From contig NZ_JBPOEU010000008.1 in assembly GCF_051251695.1 (NCBI RefSeq), positions 1-64,000 of the forward strand: DNA of 64,000 nt, given 5' to 3'. Shown here piece after piece: positions 42,278-51,524 of this stretch. The notes under the pieces were generated by a model that searched no databases, was not told the DNA's origin, and saw nothing but the letters and a program-made list of their open reading frames with translations. The DNA comes from Maritalea sp051251695. Lineage in GTDB: Bacteria > Pseudomonadota > Alphaproteobacteria > Rhizobiales > Devosiaceae. A program made the translations under genes and the position numbers. Each line of letters starts with the position of its first letter. Position 1 is the stretch's first letter.

Positions 42278-44665
42278 ATGAGTAAAGAGATTGAACAACT
42301 TAAACAGTTGGAAAATCAGGTGCTTTGGCTTGCCTGCTGGATGATCCACAATGCCAACCATCTCCGGAAAAAAGAAGATGGTGACGTGAAGGTCGGCGGA
42401 CACCAAGCGTCGTCAGCTTCAATTGTTTCGATTATGACCGCGCTATATTTCCACGTGCTCCGGCCAGAAGACCGTGTGGCGGTAAAGCCGCACGCGTCAC
42501 CTATCTTTCACTCGATCCAGTATTTGATGGGCAATCAAACGCGTGAGAAAATGGAGAATTTCCGTGGTTTTGGTGGCGTGCAGAGCTATCCAAGTCGCAC
42601 AAAAGACATTGATGATGTTGATTTTTCAACCGGCTCGGTTGGGTTGGGTGTTGGGGTAACTGCGTTTGCCTCCATGATTCAAGATTATTTGCAGGCCAAA
42701 AAATGGGCGAAAGACAAGCCCATGGGTCGCATGATTTCATTGATCGGCGATGCGGAAATGGATGAAGGCAACATTTTTGAATGTCTGCAAGAAGGTTGGA
42801 AACACGATCTGCGCAATGTCTGGTGGATAATCGATTACAACCGACAAAGCTTGGACGGCGTGATCAAAGAAGGGCTTTGGGAACGGCTTGAAACTATCTT
42901 CAAAGCATTTGGTTGGGAAGTTGTGCGCATCAAACACGGGTCGTTGCAACGTGCTGCATTTGCGGAGCCAGGTGGCAAGGAATTGCGCGACTGGATCGAC
43001 AGCTGCCCGAACCAGCTTTACTCGGCCCTAACGTTCCAAGGTGGTGGCGCGTGGCGCAAACGGTTGTTAGATGAGATTGGCGACCAAGGCGATGTAACCG
43101 CATTGATTGAAAAACGTTCTGATGACGAATTGTCGGCTTTGATGAACAATCTGGGCGGTCAGTGCATGGAAACATTGGTGGAAGCGTTTGATCGTATTGA
43201 TCACGACAAACCTACGATGTTTCTTTCCTATACGATTAAAGGTTGGGGCACGCCGCTTGCAGGGCACAAAGACAATCATGCGGGATTGATGACACCTGCT
43301 CAGATGGAGATATTCCGCAATAATGTCGGCGTGAATCTTGGTGACGAATGGGAGAAGTTTGGCGCTGTTGCAGATCAAAAGAAAACGCAGACATTTTTGA
43401 ATCAAGTGCCGTTTTTTGCAAAAGGCACGCGCCGTTTTAAAGCGGATGCTGTGCCCGTTGGCGAAAGCATCAAACTAACGGACCGTTTGCAGTCTACGCA
43501 GGCTGGATTTGGCAAAATCCTTGATGCTATTGCCAAGCGTGATGACAAGCTTGCTGAGCGGATCATCACCACGTCTCCTGATGTTACGGTTTCAACCAAT
43601 ATGGGTGGTTGGGTAAACCGTAAAGGGTTGTTTGCCCGTGAGGCAATGCGGGATACGTTTAAAGACGAAGCTATTCCTTCGGCTCAAAAGTGGTCGTTTT
43701 CGCCAGATGGGCAGCATATGGAGCTTGGCATTGCGGAAATGAATTTGTTCCTCATGCTGGGTGCAGCAGGGCTTTCTCACAGCATATTTGGCGAGCGCTT
43801 GTTGCCCGTTGGGACGGTCTATGACCCGTTCATAGCACGAGGTCTAGATGCGCTAAACTACGCTTGTTACCAAGACAGCCGGTTTATGATCGTTGGCACA
43901 CCATCAGGGGTTACATTGGCTCCAGAAGGTGGTGCCCACCAGTCTATTGGATCGCAATTGATTGGGATGAGCCAAGATGGTTTGGCTGCGTTTGAACCAG
44001 CCTATTTGGACGAATTGTCGGTGATTATGAACTGGGCGTTCGACTATATGCAGCGCGATGGTGAAGGTGACCCTGACGAGCGCACTTGGCTGCGTGACGA
44101 AACTGGCGGATCGATCTATATGCGTCTTTCAACGCGACCCTTGGAGCAGCCGGTATGGCGTGAAGATGACGCTTTTAGGCAGGGCGTTATTGATGGCGCA
44201 TATTGGTGGCGTAAGCCGGGCGCGAATTGTGAAGTTGTCATCGCCTATCAAGGCGTCGTTGCTCCTGAAATATTGGAAGCTGCCGGCCGCATCGGTGAAG
44301 ATCGCCGCGATATTGGCGTTTTGGCTTGTACTTCGGCTGACCGTTTGAACGCTGGCTGGACTGCAGCGCAACGTGCGCGTAGACGCGGCAACGACGGCGC
44401 CATGTCCCACGTTGAACGCATGCTTTGTGAGTTGCCGCCGCACTGTAAAATCATCACGGTGACGGATGGCCATCCAGCCACATTGAGTTGGTTAGGGGCT
44501 GTCGCTGGGCATCAAACTGTACCGCTTGGGGTGGAACACTTCGGCCAAACTGGCACAGTTGGTGATCTTTATTCCCATTTCGGTATTGATGCAGATACGA
44601 TTGTTTCTGTTGCGCAAAATTTGGTTTCAGGCCGTCCGTTGCGGAACTTAAGCGTGGTTGTTTGA
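42278..44665 (+). CDS. mdeB: Homodimeric 2-oxo-acid dehydrogenase E1, MdeB-like (2-oxobutanoate/pyruvate)
   Basis: 795 residues from ATG 42278 (GAGGGG upstream), about 90 shorter than E. coli AceE. It begins ENQVLWLACWMIHNANHLRK. The thiamine diphosphate site GDAEMDEGNIFECLQEGWKH to WWIIDYNRQSLDG lies near residues 165-195. MGGWVNRKGLFAREAMRD and GQHMELGIAEMNLFLMLGAA belong to the second domain. Beside methionine gamma-lyase, this matches P. putida MdeB, which handles the 2-oxobutanoate made by that enzyme, giving propionyl-CoA. E2 and E3 partners are not in the window and must be shared with another complex. Confidence 0.88.
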   Translation: MSKEIEQLKQLENQVLWLACWMIHNANHLRKKEDGDVKVGGHQASSASIVSIMTALYFHVLRPEDRVAVKPHASPIFHSIQYLMGNQTREKMENFRGFGGVQSYPSRTKDIDDVDFSTGSVGLGVGVTAFASMIQDYLQAKKWAKDKPMGRMISLIGDAEMDEGNIFECLQEGWKHDLRNVWWIIDYNRQSLDGVIKEGLWERLETIFKAFGWEVVRIKHGSLQRAAFAEPGGKELRDWIDSCPNQLYSALTFQGGGAWRKRLLDEIGDQGDVTALIEKRSDDELSALMNNLGGQCMETLVEAFDRIDHDKPTMFLSYTIKGWGTPLAGHKDNHAGLMTPAQMEIFRNNVGVNLGDEWEKFGAVADQKKTQTFLNQVPFFAKGTRRFKADAVPVGESIKLTDRLQSTQAGFGKILDAIAKRDDKLAERIITTSPDVTVSTNMGGWVNRKGLFAREAMRDTFKDEAIPSAQKWSFSPDGQHMELGIAEMNLFLMLGAAGLSHSIFGERLLPVGTVYDPFIARGLDALNYACYQDSRFMIVGTPSGVTLAPEGGAHQSIGSQLIGMSQDGLAAFEPAYLDELSVIMNWAFDYMQRDGEGDPDERTWLRDETGGSIYMRLSTRPLEQPVWREDDAFRQGVIDGAYWWRKPGANCEVVIAYQGVVAPEILEAAGRIGEDRRDIGVLACTSADRLNAGWTAAQRARRRGNDGAMSHVERMLCELPPHCKIITVTDGHPATLSWLGAVAGHQTVPLGVEHFGQTGTVGDLYSHFGIDADTIVSVAQNLVSGRPLRNLSVVV

Positions 44666-44691
44666 ACTATTAATAGCCGCAATATCGGTGG

Positions 44692-45420
44692 CTAAAGAAC
44701 CTCTGAACGCACTTCTGAAATATGCTGGTGCATGGCTTCGCGTGCCGCTTCAGCATCTTGTTTTTCGAGTGCGTCGATGATGCGTTTGTGGCCCTCGTCG
44801 GAAACGGTTTTGCGACGTGCTTTTTCGTCGTCTGAGGAAGCGCTTGGCAGAATGTGCAAATTGATTTCCCGCAATACGTCAAAAAGCAACTCGTTGCCAG
44901 TTGCAGCGGCGATTGCTTCGTGGAAAGAGCGATCAAGCTTTTGCCCGGCGGCAAAGTCCTGGTTTGTCTCCAGCCGTGCTGCATAGTCTTTTATGACGGA
45001 AAGCTGGTCTTCACTTGCCAATTCGGCTGCAAGGCCGGCAATTTGTGGTTCTAGCATGTCGCGCAGCTGGAAAAGATCGAACACTTTTCTGGTATTGCCT
45101 TTAGTCGAAAACCCAAGTGCGCGCACCAAATCCGCTTTGCTGGTGGCTTGGATATAGTTGCCGCTGCCTTGACGTGCAGCAAGCACACCTTGCTCTTGCA
45201 TGACCCGAATGGCTTCGCGCAACGAGTGGCGGGAAACTTTGAACTGTTCCGAGAGTTGTCGCTCTGGCGGTAGCATGTCGCCGGGGCCAAGCTTTTTCTC
45301 TTCTATGAGGACACGGATCTTTGCAACTACGGTTTCATAGGCACGCATGGTCGGCGAGGCGTCGCTTGTAGCGCGCGTGGGTTTGTTCGTCGAAAGTGTA
45401 TTTTTTTCAATTACGGCCAT
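44692..45420 (-). CDS. FadR-subfamily GntR regulator divergent from ggt
   Basis: 242 residues from ATG 45420; an in-frame TTG at 45426 is less likely. After a 25-residue polar leader come the GntR helix PPERQLSEQFKVSRHSLREA and IRVMQEQGVLAARQGSGNYI, then an FCD domain (LDRSFHEAIAAATGNELLFD, GHKRIIDALEKQDAEAAREA). It is divergent from gamma-glutamyltransferase across 200 bp, which contains a textbook FadR-type palindrome and two half-sites. It converges with mdeB, only 26 bp apart, but belongs by promoter position to the ggt group. Confidence 0.9.
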   Translation of the reverse strand: MAVIEKNTLSTNKPTRATSDASPTMRAYETVVAKIRVLIEEKKLGPGDMLPPERQLSEQFKVSRHSLREAIRVMQEQGVLAARQGSGNYIQATSKADLVRALGFSTKGNTRKVFDLFQLRDMLEPQIAGLAAELASEDQLSVIKDYAARLETNQDFAAGQKLDRSFHEAIAAATGNELLFDVLREINLHILPSASSDDEKARRKTVSDEGHKRIIDALEKQDAEAAREAMHQHISEVRSEVL

Positions 45421-45430
45421 GTTCAACCAA
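45421..45430. promoter_or_regulatory. Partial GntR site next to regulator start
   Basis: Read on the minus strand this is TTGGTTGAAC, the left half of the TTGGTnnnACCA operator, placed directly before the regulator's ATG. A further TTGGTTGAT half-site lies at 45505-45513. They suggest autoregulation together with the full palindrome at 45554-45564. Confidence 0.4.
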
Positions 45431-45553
45431 TTTTTGTTGTTGACCCTCTTTAAAGCGCAAAAAAGCCCTTTTAATCAACAGTGAAATCTGCAGTGTTTGA
45501 TAAATTGGTTGATATCTGCGGTCAGATGATCGAATCCGTCAGTAAAATTGAAT

Positions 45554-45564
45554 TGGTACAACCA
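45554..45564. promoter_or_regulatory. FadR-type operator TGGTnnnACCA upstream of ggt
   Basis: TGGTACAACCA is a perfect TGGT-N3-ACCA palindrome, the consensus of FadR/PdhR/LldR-type GntR proteins. It stands 56 bp before the predicted ggt start and 134 bp from the divergent regulator. Binding by that regulator is inferred from position and family. Confidence 0.7.
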
Positions 45565-45620
45565 TTTGTTGCATGATTAGAAAAACCCCGTAAAATGCTG
45601 GTTAAATGTTTGGGGGAAAT

Positions 45621-47429
45621 ATGAGTAATTTTACAACTCGTCCGGAAATTGTGGGCGACTTTGGTGTTGTCGCTTCGACGCATTGGATTGCATCTGGCGT
45701 TGGCATGTCCGTTTTAGAACGCGGGGGTAATGCTTTTGATGCGGCGGTCGCCACCGGATTCACATTGCAAATTGTCGAGCCTCATTTGAATGGCCCCGGC
45801 GGCGAAGTACCGATGTTGATTGCAAAGGCTGGCGAGGCGCCTCGTGTTGTTTGTGGGCAGGGCGTTGCGCCACAAAACGCAACGTTAGATGCCTATAAGT
45901 CGCTTGGGCTTGATATTGTGCCCGGTACTGGCTTTTTGTCGGCAGTTGTACCCGGCGCGTTTGACGCGTGGATGATGTTGCTGCTCGATTATGGAACTTT
46001 GCATTTGCGAGATGTTCTTTCGTACGCAGTAGGATATGCGCAAAGCGGTGTACCCTTGGTGCCGAATATCGTGGGCACTATATCAAAGGTGCAAGATCAG
46101 TTTAACGATCATTGGCCTAGTTCTGCTGAGGTGTTTTTACCGGGTGGACGCGTGCCAAAAGTGGGTAGTCGGTTTGCCAATCCAATTCTCGCGAAAACTT
46201 ATTCGCGGATAATTGAAGAGGCGGAGACCGTTGGCGGAGACCGCGAGCAGCAGATCCAGAAAGCTCGGCAAATTTGGCGTGAAGGATTTGTCGCCGAAGC
46301 AGTCGATATGTTTTTTACCCAAAATGAAATGATGGATACGACGGGACGGCCTCAGCCGGGTTTTTTGACCGGTGCAGATATGGCGAGCTGGAGTGCTTCA
46401 TATGAGGAGCCGCTAAGCTATCACTATAAGGGCTACGACGTGCTCAAAACGGGCCCATGGGGGCAAGGTCCTGCGTTTTTGCAACAACTTGCTTTGCTCA
46501 AGGGCTTTGATTTGGATGGAATGTCTCCGGATGATCCAGAGTTTGTTCACGTCGTTATTGAGGCGTCAAAGCTAGCATTCGCAGACAGGGAAGCGTTTTA
46601 TGGCGACCCTGACTTTGTAGATGTACCAATGGAAACGTTGTTGAGCGATGCATACAATGATGAGCGTCGAAAGCTGATTGGTGACCAAGCATCACTGGAG
46701 TTGCGTCCTGGGCATGTTGAGGGCGCTGGCGGACCAGTTGTGAACCGTCCGTTGGGTGAAACGGAAGAGGGACGTAACAACAAGGATATTGGTGAGCCAA
46801 CTGTGGCTCGTTTTGATGACTTGCCCACTGGAGCTGACGGGCGCACAAAGGGCGATACTTGCCATTTTGACATTATTGATCAATGGGGAAACATGGCCAC
46901 CGCAACACCATCTGGTGGATGGTTGCAAAGTTCGCCGGTTGTGCCGGGGCTCGGATTTTGTTTGACCAACCGTGCGCAAATGTTCTGGCTGGATGAACGT
47001 TCTCCTACGTGCATCGCGCCGGGTAAACGCCCGCGTACAACATTGTCAGTTTCCATGGCGATGAAGGACGGGAAACCGGAGACCACCTTTGGCACACCGG
47101 GTGGCGATCAGCAGGATCAATGGTCATTGCATCATTTTTTGCGCTACGTGCATTTTGGGCAAAACCTGCAAGAAGCGATCGACGCGCCGGGTTTCCATAC
47201 CAATCATTTTCCAAGTTCATTTTATCCGCGCGAGGCAGATGCTGGGCATCTTGTTGTTGAAGGGCGTTTCCCAAGTTCGACGATTGAAGAGCTTAAACGT
47301 AAGGGACACCGTGTGCAGGTGGATGGGGATTGGACGTTGGGTCGCATGACGGCGGCATCAAAAACGGATGGTTTCCTCAGGGCCGGTGCCAATGCTCGGT
47401 TTATGCAGGGCTATGCTGTTGGAAGGTAG
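45621..47429 (+). CDS. Gamma-glutamyltransferase family protein
   Basis: 602 residues from ATG 45621 (TGGGGGAA upstream; the frame opens at 45606). The GGT fold shows VLERGGNAFDAAVATGFTLQ near residue 37 and NGPGGEVPMLIAK. The autoprocessing nucleophile is Thr in KGDTCHFDIIDQWGNMATAT near residue 414, with PSGGW and the later GTPGGDQQDQWSLHHF. No signal peptide is visible, so it is probably cytoplasmic, unlike glutathione-scavenging GGTs, and may hydrolyse a gamma-glutamyl intermediate or act as an acylase. It heads a group with an amino-acid oxidase and RidA. Confidence 0.88.
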   Translation: MSNFTTRPEIVGDFGVVASTHWIASGVGMSVLERGGNAFDAAVATGFTLQIVEPHLNGPGGEVPMLIAKAGEAPRVVCGQGVAPQNATLDAYKSLGLDIVPGTGFLSAVVPGAFDAWMMLLLDYGTLHLRDVLSYAVGYAQSGVPLVPNIVGTISKVQDQFNDHWPSSAEVFLPGGRVPKVGSRFANPILAKTYSRIIEEAETVGGDREQQIQKARQIWREGFVAEAVDMFFTQNEMMDTTGRPQPGFLTGADMASWSASYEEPLSYHYKGYDVLKTGPWGQGPAFLQQLALLKGFDLDGMSPDDPEFVHVVIEASKLAFADREAFYGDPDFVDVPMETLLSDAYNDERRKLIGDQASLELRPGHVEGAGGPVVNRPLGETEEGRNNKDIGEPTVARFDDLPTGADGRTKGDTCHFDIIDQWGNMATATPSGGWLQSSPVVPGLGFCLTNRAQMFWLDERSPTCIAPGKRPRTTLSVSMAMKDGKPETTFGTPGGDQQDQWSLHHFLRYVHFGQNLQEAIDAPGFHTNHFPSSFYPREADAGHLVVEGRFPSSTIEELKRKGHRVQVDGDWTLGRMTAASKTDGFLRAGANARFMQGYAVGR

Positions 47430-47524
47430 GTTGTTTTCAGCGGTTTACAGGGCTGCCTGAAAAGTTAGATTCAATGACTTAATCCGATGATTCATGCTTG
47501 CTTTTTGCCTGACGGGTCGCAATC

Positions 47525-48676
47525 ATGGACTCACAAAACAAACTGGTCTTTTTCGATATGAATCAGCAAACTGACATTTTGGTGATCGGCGCTGGCATTG
47601 CTGGCGCTGGTATCGCGGCGCAATTGGCGAAGTCAAAACGCGTGATCATTTTGGATATGGAGGAGCGTCCTGGTTATCATTCGACGGGTCGATCCGCTGC
47701 AATGTTTGCGATGAATTATGGCAATGATCCGATCAAAAAGCTCAATCGCGCTTCGTGGGAAATGTTCCAAAACTTGTCGCCGACGTTTTTTCCACACCCA
47801 GTTTTAGCGGATCGCGGTGTTTTGTATTATGCCAATGTAGACAGCAAAGCGCATTTGGATGAATTGATTGCGAGTGCTGATGACCTTGATTTTTTATCTG
47901 CTGCTGAAGCCAAGAAACTAGTTCCAATTATTGATGAGAATGAGTGTGCTGGTGTTGGGTTTGAGCGCGACGCGAAAGACTTGGATGTAGCAGCCCTGCA
48001 TCAGGGGTGGTTGAAGGAAGCCAAAACGAACGGCGGAATTGTTGTTTGCGATGCGGGTGTTACCGCCGCTAAATATGTAGATGGCGTTTGGCAGCTTGAA
48101 ACGTCGCAGGGTGTTTTTGAAGCGCCGATTGTGGTCAATGCCGCAGGTGCATGGGCAGATGAAGTGGCGCAAATGTTCGGGGTGGCTCCGGTCGGGTTGG
48201 TTGCCAAACGACGTTCAATTGCCACATTGCCGTCATCTCATCCTGAACAGTCGCACAAATGGCCGATGCTGCTTAGCGCAGTAGAAGACTGGTATATGAA
48301 GCCAGATGCGGGTAGTTTTTTGGTGTCGCCTGCGGATGAAGACCCTGTTCCACCTCATGATGTGTTCGTTGACGATATGGTTTTGGCTGAAGGCCTTTTT
48401 CGGTTTTCTGAAGCGACAACTTACGAAGTGACGCACGTTGATGGTAGTTGGGCTGGGCTTCGGGTCTTTACGCCCGATAAAACACCGGTATGTGGATATG
48501 CATCTGCGGTTGATGGATTTTTCTGGTTGGCAGGACAGGGCGGATATGGCATCCAAACATCACCCGCATTGTCATTGTTGGCCGCGCATATGGTTCTTAG
48601 AACAAGTTTGCCATCATTTGCCGATCAAGAATTGATAGACGATTTGTCGCCCAACCGGGCAACACTTACACAATAG
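47525..48676 (+). CDS. DAO-family flavoprotein, D-arginine dehydrogenase-like
   Basis: 383 residues (Met12 at 47558 is an alternative start; neither has a strong ribosome site). FAD motif ILVIGAGIAGAGIAAQLAKS is followed by EERPGYHSTGRSAAMFAMNY, the pattern of DauA-type broad D-amino-acid dehydrogenases. Near the C-terminus, GSWAGLRVFTPDKTPVCGYA and WLAGQGGYGIQTSPALS complete the site. Its imino-acid product would be hydrolysed by the RidA protein encoded 10 bp downstream. Substrate not proven. Confidence 0.87.
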   Translation: MDSQNKLVFFDMNQQTDILVIGAGIAGAGIAAQLAKSKRVIILDMEERPGYHSTGRSAAMFAMNYGNDPIKKLNRASWEMFQNLSPTFFPHPVLADRGVLYYANVDSKAHLDELIASADDLDFLSAAEAKKLVPIIDENECAGVGFERDAKDLDVAALHQGWLKEAKTNGGIVVCDAGVTAAKYVDGVWQLETSQGVFEAPIVVNAAGAWADEVAQMFGVAPVGLVAKRRSIATLPSSHPEQSHKWPMLLSAVEDWYMKPDAGSFLVSPADEDPVPPHDVFVDDMVLAEGLFRFSEATTYEVTHVDGSWAGLRVFTPDKTPVCGYASAVDGFFWLAGQGGYGIQTSPALSLLAAHMVLRTSLPSFADQELIDDLSPNRATLTQ

Positions 48677-48685
48677 GAAAAGATT

Positions 48686-49033
48686 ATGAGTATTCAACGC
48701 ATCAAACCCGGCACGCGCATGAGCCAAGCCGTTGTATTTGGCGACATGGTTTATCTTTCAGGCCAAGTTGGCAATGCTGGCGAAAACCCTGCTGAGCAAA
48801 CAAAAACTATTTTGGCTAAAGTGGATGAATTGTTGGCTGCTGCTGGTACGTCAAAATCAAATGTGCTGAAAGCTGAAATTTGGCTTTCAAGCATGCAGTA
48901 TTTCGGTGAAATGAATGCTGTTTGGGATGCTTGGATTGACCCAGTAAATCCTCCAGCTCGGGCGACTGGTGAAAGCAAATTGGCAACAAGTGATTTCTAT
49001 GTTGAAATCATGATTACGGCTGCAAAAATCTAG
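48686..49033 (+). CDS. RidA-family enamine/imine deaminase
   Basis: 115-residue YjgF/RidA protein. GTRMSQAVVFGDMVYLSGQV, EQTKTILAKVDELLAAAG and the end NPPARATGESKLATSDFYVE with the catalytic Arg and Glu are standard. RidA proteins hydrolyse reactive enamines and imines, exactly what the preceding oxidase should release. It is 10 bp after that gene and is followed by a strong terminator, so it closes the ggt-oxidase-ridA operon. Confidence 0.92.
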   Translation: MSIQRIKPGTRMSQAVVFGDMVYLSGQVGNAGENPAEQTKTILAKVDELLAAAGTSKSNVLKAEIWLSSMQYFGEMNAVWDAWIDPVNPPARATGESKLATSDFYVEIMITAAKI

Positions 49034-49132
49034 CTGGCGAGCTCCGTATGATACGGTTTGGTGATCGTATTATGCGAAATGCTGATTTTGCGCATGACTG
49101 TTTTGTGTATAAAACATCGCTAGTTTGAATTG

Positions 49133-49160
49133 AACGGCCCGCTATCTGTGGGCCGTTTTT
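49133..49160 (+). terminator. Rho-independent terminator after ridA gene
   Basis: AACGGCCC and GGGCCGTT pair perfectly (with further GC/GU closing) around the loop and run into a TTTTT tail. It lies 100 bp after ridA and 24 bp before ETF-QO, so ETF-QO may rely on read-through or a promoter upstream of this hairpin. Confidence 0.88.
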
Positions 49161-49183
49161 GAACATTTGTTAGGGGAATTGGA

Positions 49184-50842
49184 ATGAGTGAAGTCGCACG
49201 CGAATCCATGGAATATGATGTGGTTATTGTTGGCGCTGGACCTGCGGGACTGTCGGCTGCAATTCGCCTGAAACAAATTGGTGGCGAGGATATTTCAGTT
49301 GTTGTGCTGGAAAAAGGCTCAGAAGTTGGCGCTCATATTCTTTCGGGTGCGATCCTTGATGTTACTGGCATCGATAAGTTGATCCCTGATTGGAAAGAGA
49401 AGGCCGCGCCAATTAAAACGGAAGTGACAAGTGATCATTTCAATGTTTTTTCAAAGTCTGGCGGCTTTACAATTCCACATATTCTGATGCCGCCACTATT
49501 GTCCAACAAGGGCTGCTATATCGTCTCCATGGGCAATGTTTGTCGATGGTTGGCGGAGCAGGCAGAAGCGATTGGCGTCGAGATTTTCCCGGGTTTTGCG
49601 GCTTCTGAATTGGTCTATGGTGAGCAAGGTGAGTTGGTTGGTGTTGTCGCTGGTGAGTTTGGCTTGAACCCAGACAGCACCCAAAGCGTGGGCTACGAAC
49701 CGGGCATGGAACTGCGCGGCAAATATGTGTTGTTGAGTGAAGGTGCTCGCGGGTCACTGGCCAAGCAAGTCATCGCTAATTTCGAGCTCGATAAGAATGC
49801 AGATCATCCCAAATTTGGTTTGGGAATGAAAGAAATCTGGGAAATTGATCCATCCAAGCACAAGCTTGGGCATGTCGAGCATTCACTTGGATGGCCGCTG
49901 GGTAGCGAAGCGGGTGGCGGTTCGTTCATCTATCACCTTGAAGACAATCAAGTTTATGTCGGCTTCACGGTGCATTTGGATTACAAAAATCCATATGTGT
50001 TCCCGTATATGGCATTCCAACAATTCAAACATCACCCACAAGTCGCTAAGCTATTGGAAGGCGGTCGACGTACCGCCTATGGTGCGCGGGTGATCGCGAG
50101 TGGTGGCATTCAGTCTCTTCCTAAGTTGGTTTTCCCGGGTGGAGCGCTTTTGGGTTGCGCCGCTGGCACGTTGAACTTTGCGCGCCTAAAGGGCAATCAC
50201 AATGCGATGTTGGGTGGAATTGCGGCTGCGGAAGCGGCAGCTGAAGCGTTGAAGGCTGGACGCCATGGCGACAAGTTGAGCAATTACGAAACCGAAATTC
50301 GCACTGGTGCAATTGCCAAAGAGCTAAACAAAGTCCGTAACGTTAAGCCGATGAGCTCCAAACTTGGGGCAGTGTGGGGGACGATACTTGCTGGCGCAGA
50401 TATGTGGTTTGCGTCGCTGTTTGGTACACCATTGTTCGGTACGTGGGGACATTCGAAGTCGGACGCGATGGCGACGGAGCCTGCTGCTGGCCATCAAAAG
50501 ATCGATTATCCGAAACCGGATGGAAAACTTTCATTTGATCGAACGACCAATGTCTCATTCAGTTTCACAAATCATGCCGAAGAGCAGCCATGCCATTTGA
50601 AGCTAGCTGATCCGAACCTGCCGATCAGCAAAAACCTGCCTGAATTTGATGAGCCTGCGCAGCGATATTGCCCGGCGGGTGTTTATGAAGTGGTGGAGCA
50701 ATCAGATGGATCTGAGCCTAAGTTTGTGATCAACGCGCAGAACTGCGTGCATTGCAAAACGTGCGACATCAAAGACCCAGCTCGCAATATCACATGGGTA
50801 ACGCCGCAGGGCGGCGAGGGGCCGAACTACCCAAACATGTAG
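49184..50842 (+). CDS. Electron transfer flavoprotein-ubiquinone oxidoreductase
   Basis: 552 residues, full family length. The FAD motif VVIVGAGPAGLSAAIRLKQI is at about residue 13, HILSGAILDVTGI follows, and the C-terminal [4Fe-4S] site is CPAGVYE, then NCVHCKTCDIKDPARNITWV. The protein passes electrons from reduced ETF (from acyl-CoA and amino-acid-derived dehydrogenases) to ubiquinone. ETF itself is not in the window. A terminator stands just before it, so grouping with the oxidase operon is only positional. Confidence 0.96.
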   Translation: MSEVARESMEYDVVIVGAGPAGLSAAIRLKQIGGEDISVVVLEKGSEVGAHILSGAILDVTGIDKLIPDWKEKAAPIKTEVTSDHFNVFSKSGGFTIPHILMPPLLSNKGCYIVSMGNVCRWLAEQAEAIGVEIFPGFAASELVYGEQGELVGVVAGEFGLNPDSTQSVGYEPGMELRGKYVLLSEGARGSLAKQVIANFELDKNADHPKFGLGMKEIWEIDPSKHKLGHVEHSLGWPLGSEAGGGSFIYHLEDNQVYVGFTVHLDYKNPYVFPYMAFQQFKHHPQVAKLLEGGRRTAYGARVIASGGIQSLPKLVFPGGALLGCAAGTLNFARLKGNHNAMLGGIAAAEAAAEALKAGRHGDKLSNYETEIRTGAIAKELNKVRNVKPMSSKLGAVWGTILAGADMWFASLFGTPLFGTWGHSKSDAMATEPAAGHQKIDYPKPDGKLSFDRTTNVSFSFTNHAEEQPCHLKLADPNLPISKNLPEFDEPAQRYCPAGVYEVVEQSDGSEPKFVINAQNCVHCKTCDIKDPARNITWVTPQGGEGPNYPNM

Positions 50843-50918
50843 GGTTGAGCGTCAATATTGAATTCACAAAATGGGCGCGTTAGAACGGAGCCTGTTTTGA
50901 TTTGTCTGGAGAGTGATT

Positions 50919-51299
50919 ATGCATACTGGAAGCTGTTTGTGCGGTGCCATCGAATTTGAAGTTTCAGGTGAATTGAACGCGCCTGATGGTTGTCATTGTG
51001 ATGCTTGCCGTAAATCAACGGGGCATTTTCTTGTTTCAACAGATGTTAAAAAAGATGACCTGAAAATCAGCGGCGAAGAAAATATCAGCTGGTTTCAATC
51101 GTCGGAGAAAGTTCGACGCGGATTTTGCCTAATGTGCGGTTCAACCTTGTTCTTTGATGCGATATTTAAGGACTGGACTGGTGTTGCCATGGGGGCCTTT
51201 GACAAGCCAACTAATACGAAGATGGACAAACATATTTTTACGGCTGAAAAAGGCGACTATTACGACATCGCCGACGGTTTGCCGCAAAACGAGCATTGA
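50919..51299 (+). CDS. GFA-domain protein
   Basis: 126 residues from ATG 50919 (GGAG about 8 bp upstream). Zinc cysteines are GSCLCGAIEFEV near residues 4-15, CHCDACRKSTGHF near 27-39 and FCLMCGSTLF near 70-79. Length and pattern are those of the GFA family; the specific role is unknown. It stands alone between ETF-QO and the MATE gene. Confidence 0.87.
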   Translation: MHTGSCLCGAIEFEVSGELNAPDGCHCDACRKSTGHFLVSTDVKKDDLKISGEENISWFQSSEKVRRGFCLMCGSTLFFDAIFKDWTGVAMGAFDKPTNTKMDKHIFTAEKGDYYDIADGLPQNEH

Positions 51300-51524
51300 T
51301 TGGTCGATTGGCAAATTGGCCACAGCGCTAAGTCGAATTTGACCACTCAGTAAGAACTACTTGCCAATTGGACGAAGTGGTGCGATCCATATTTATGAAT
51401 CGCGACTCCTTCGCGCCGGTAATCGTATATAAGCGGTTGTCCTTTTTGATGTTTGCTCGATGAAAACGAGCGCATGTCTGGACAATGAATAGTCTCTTGC
51501 CGGAGGTTTTTATGAGGTGAGATA

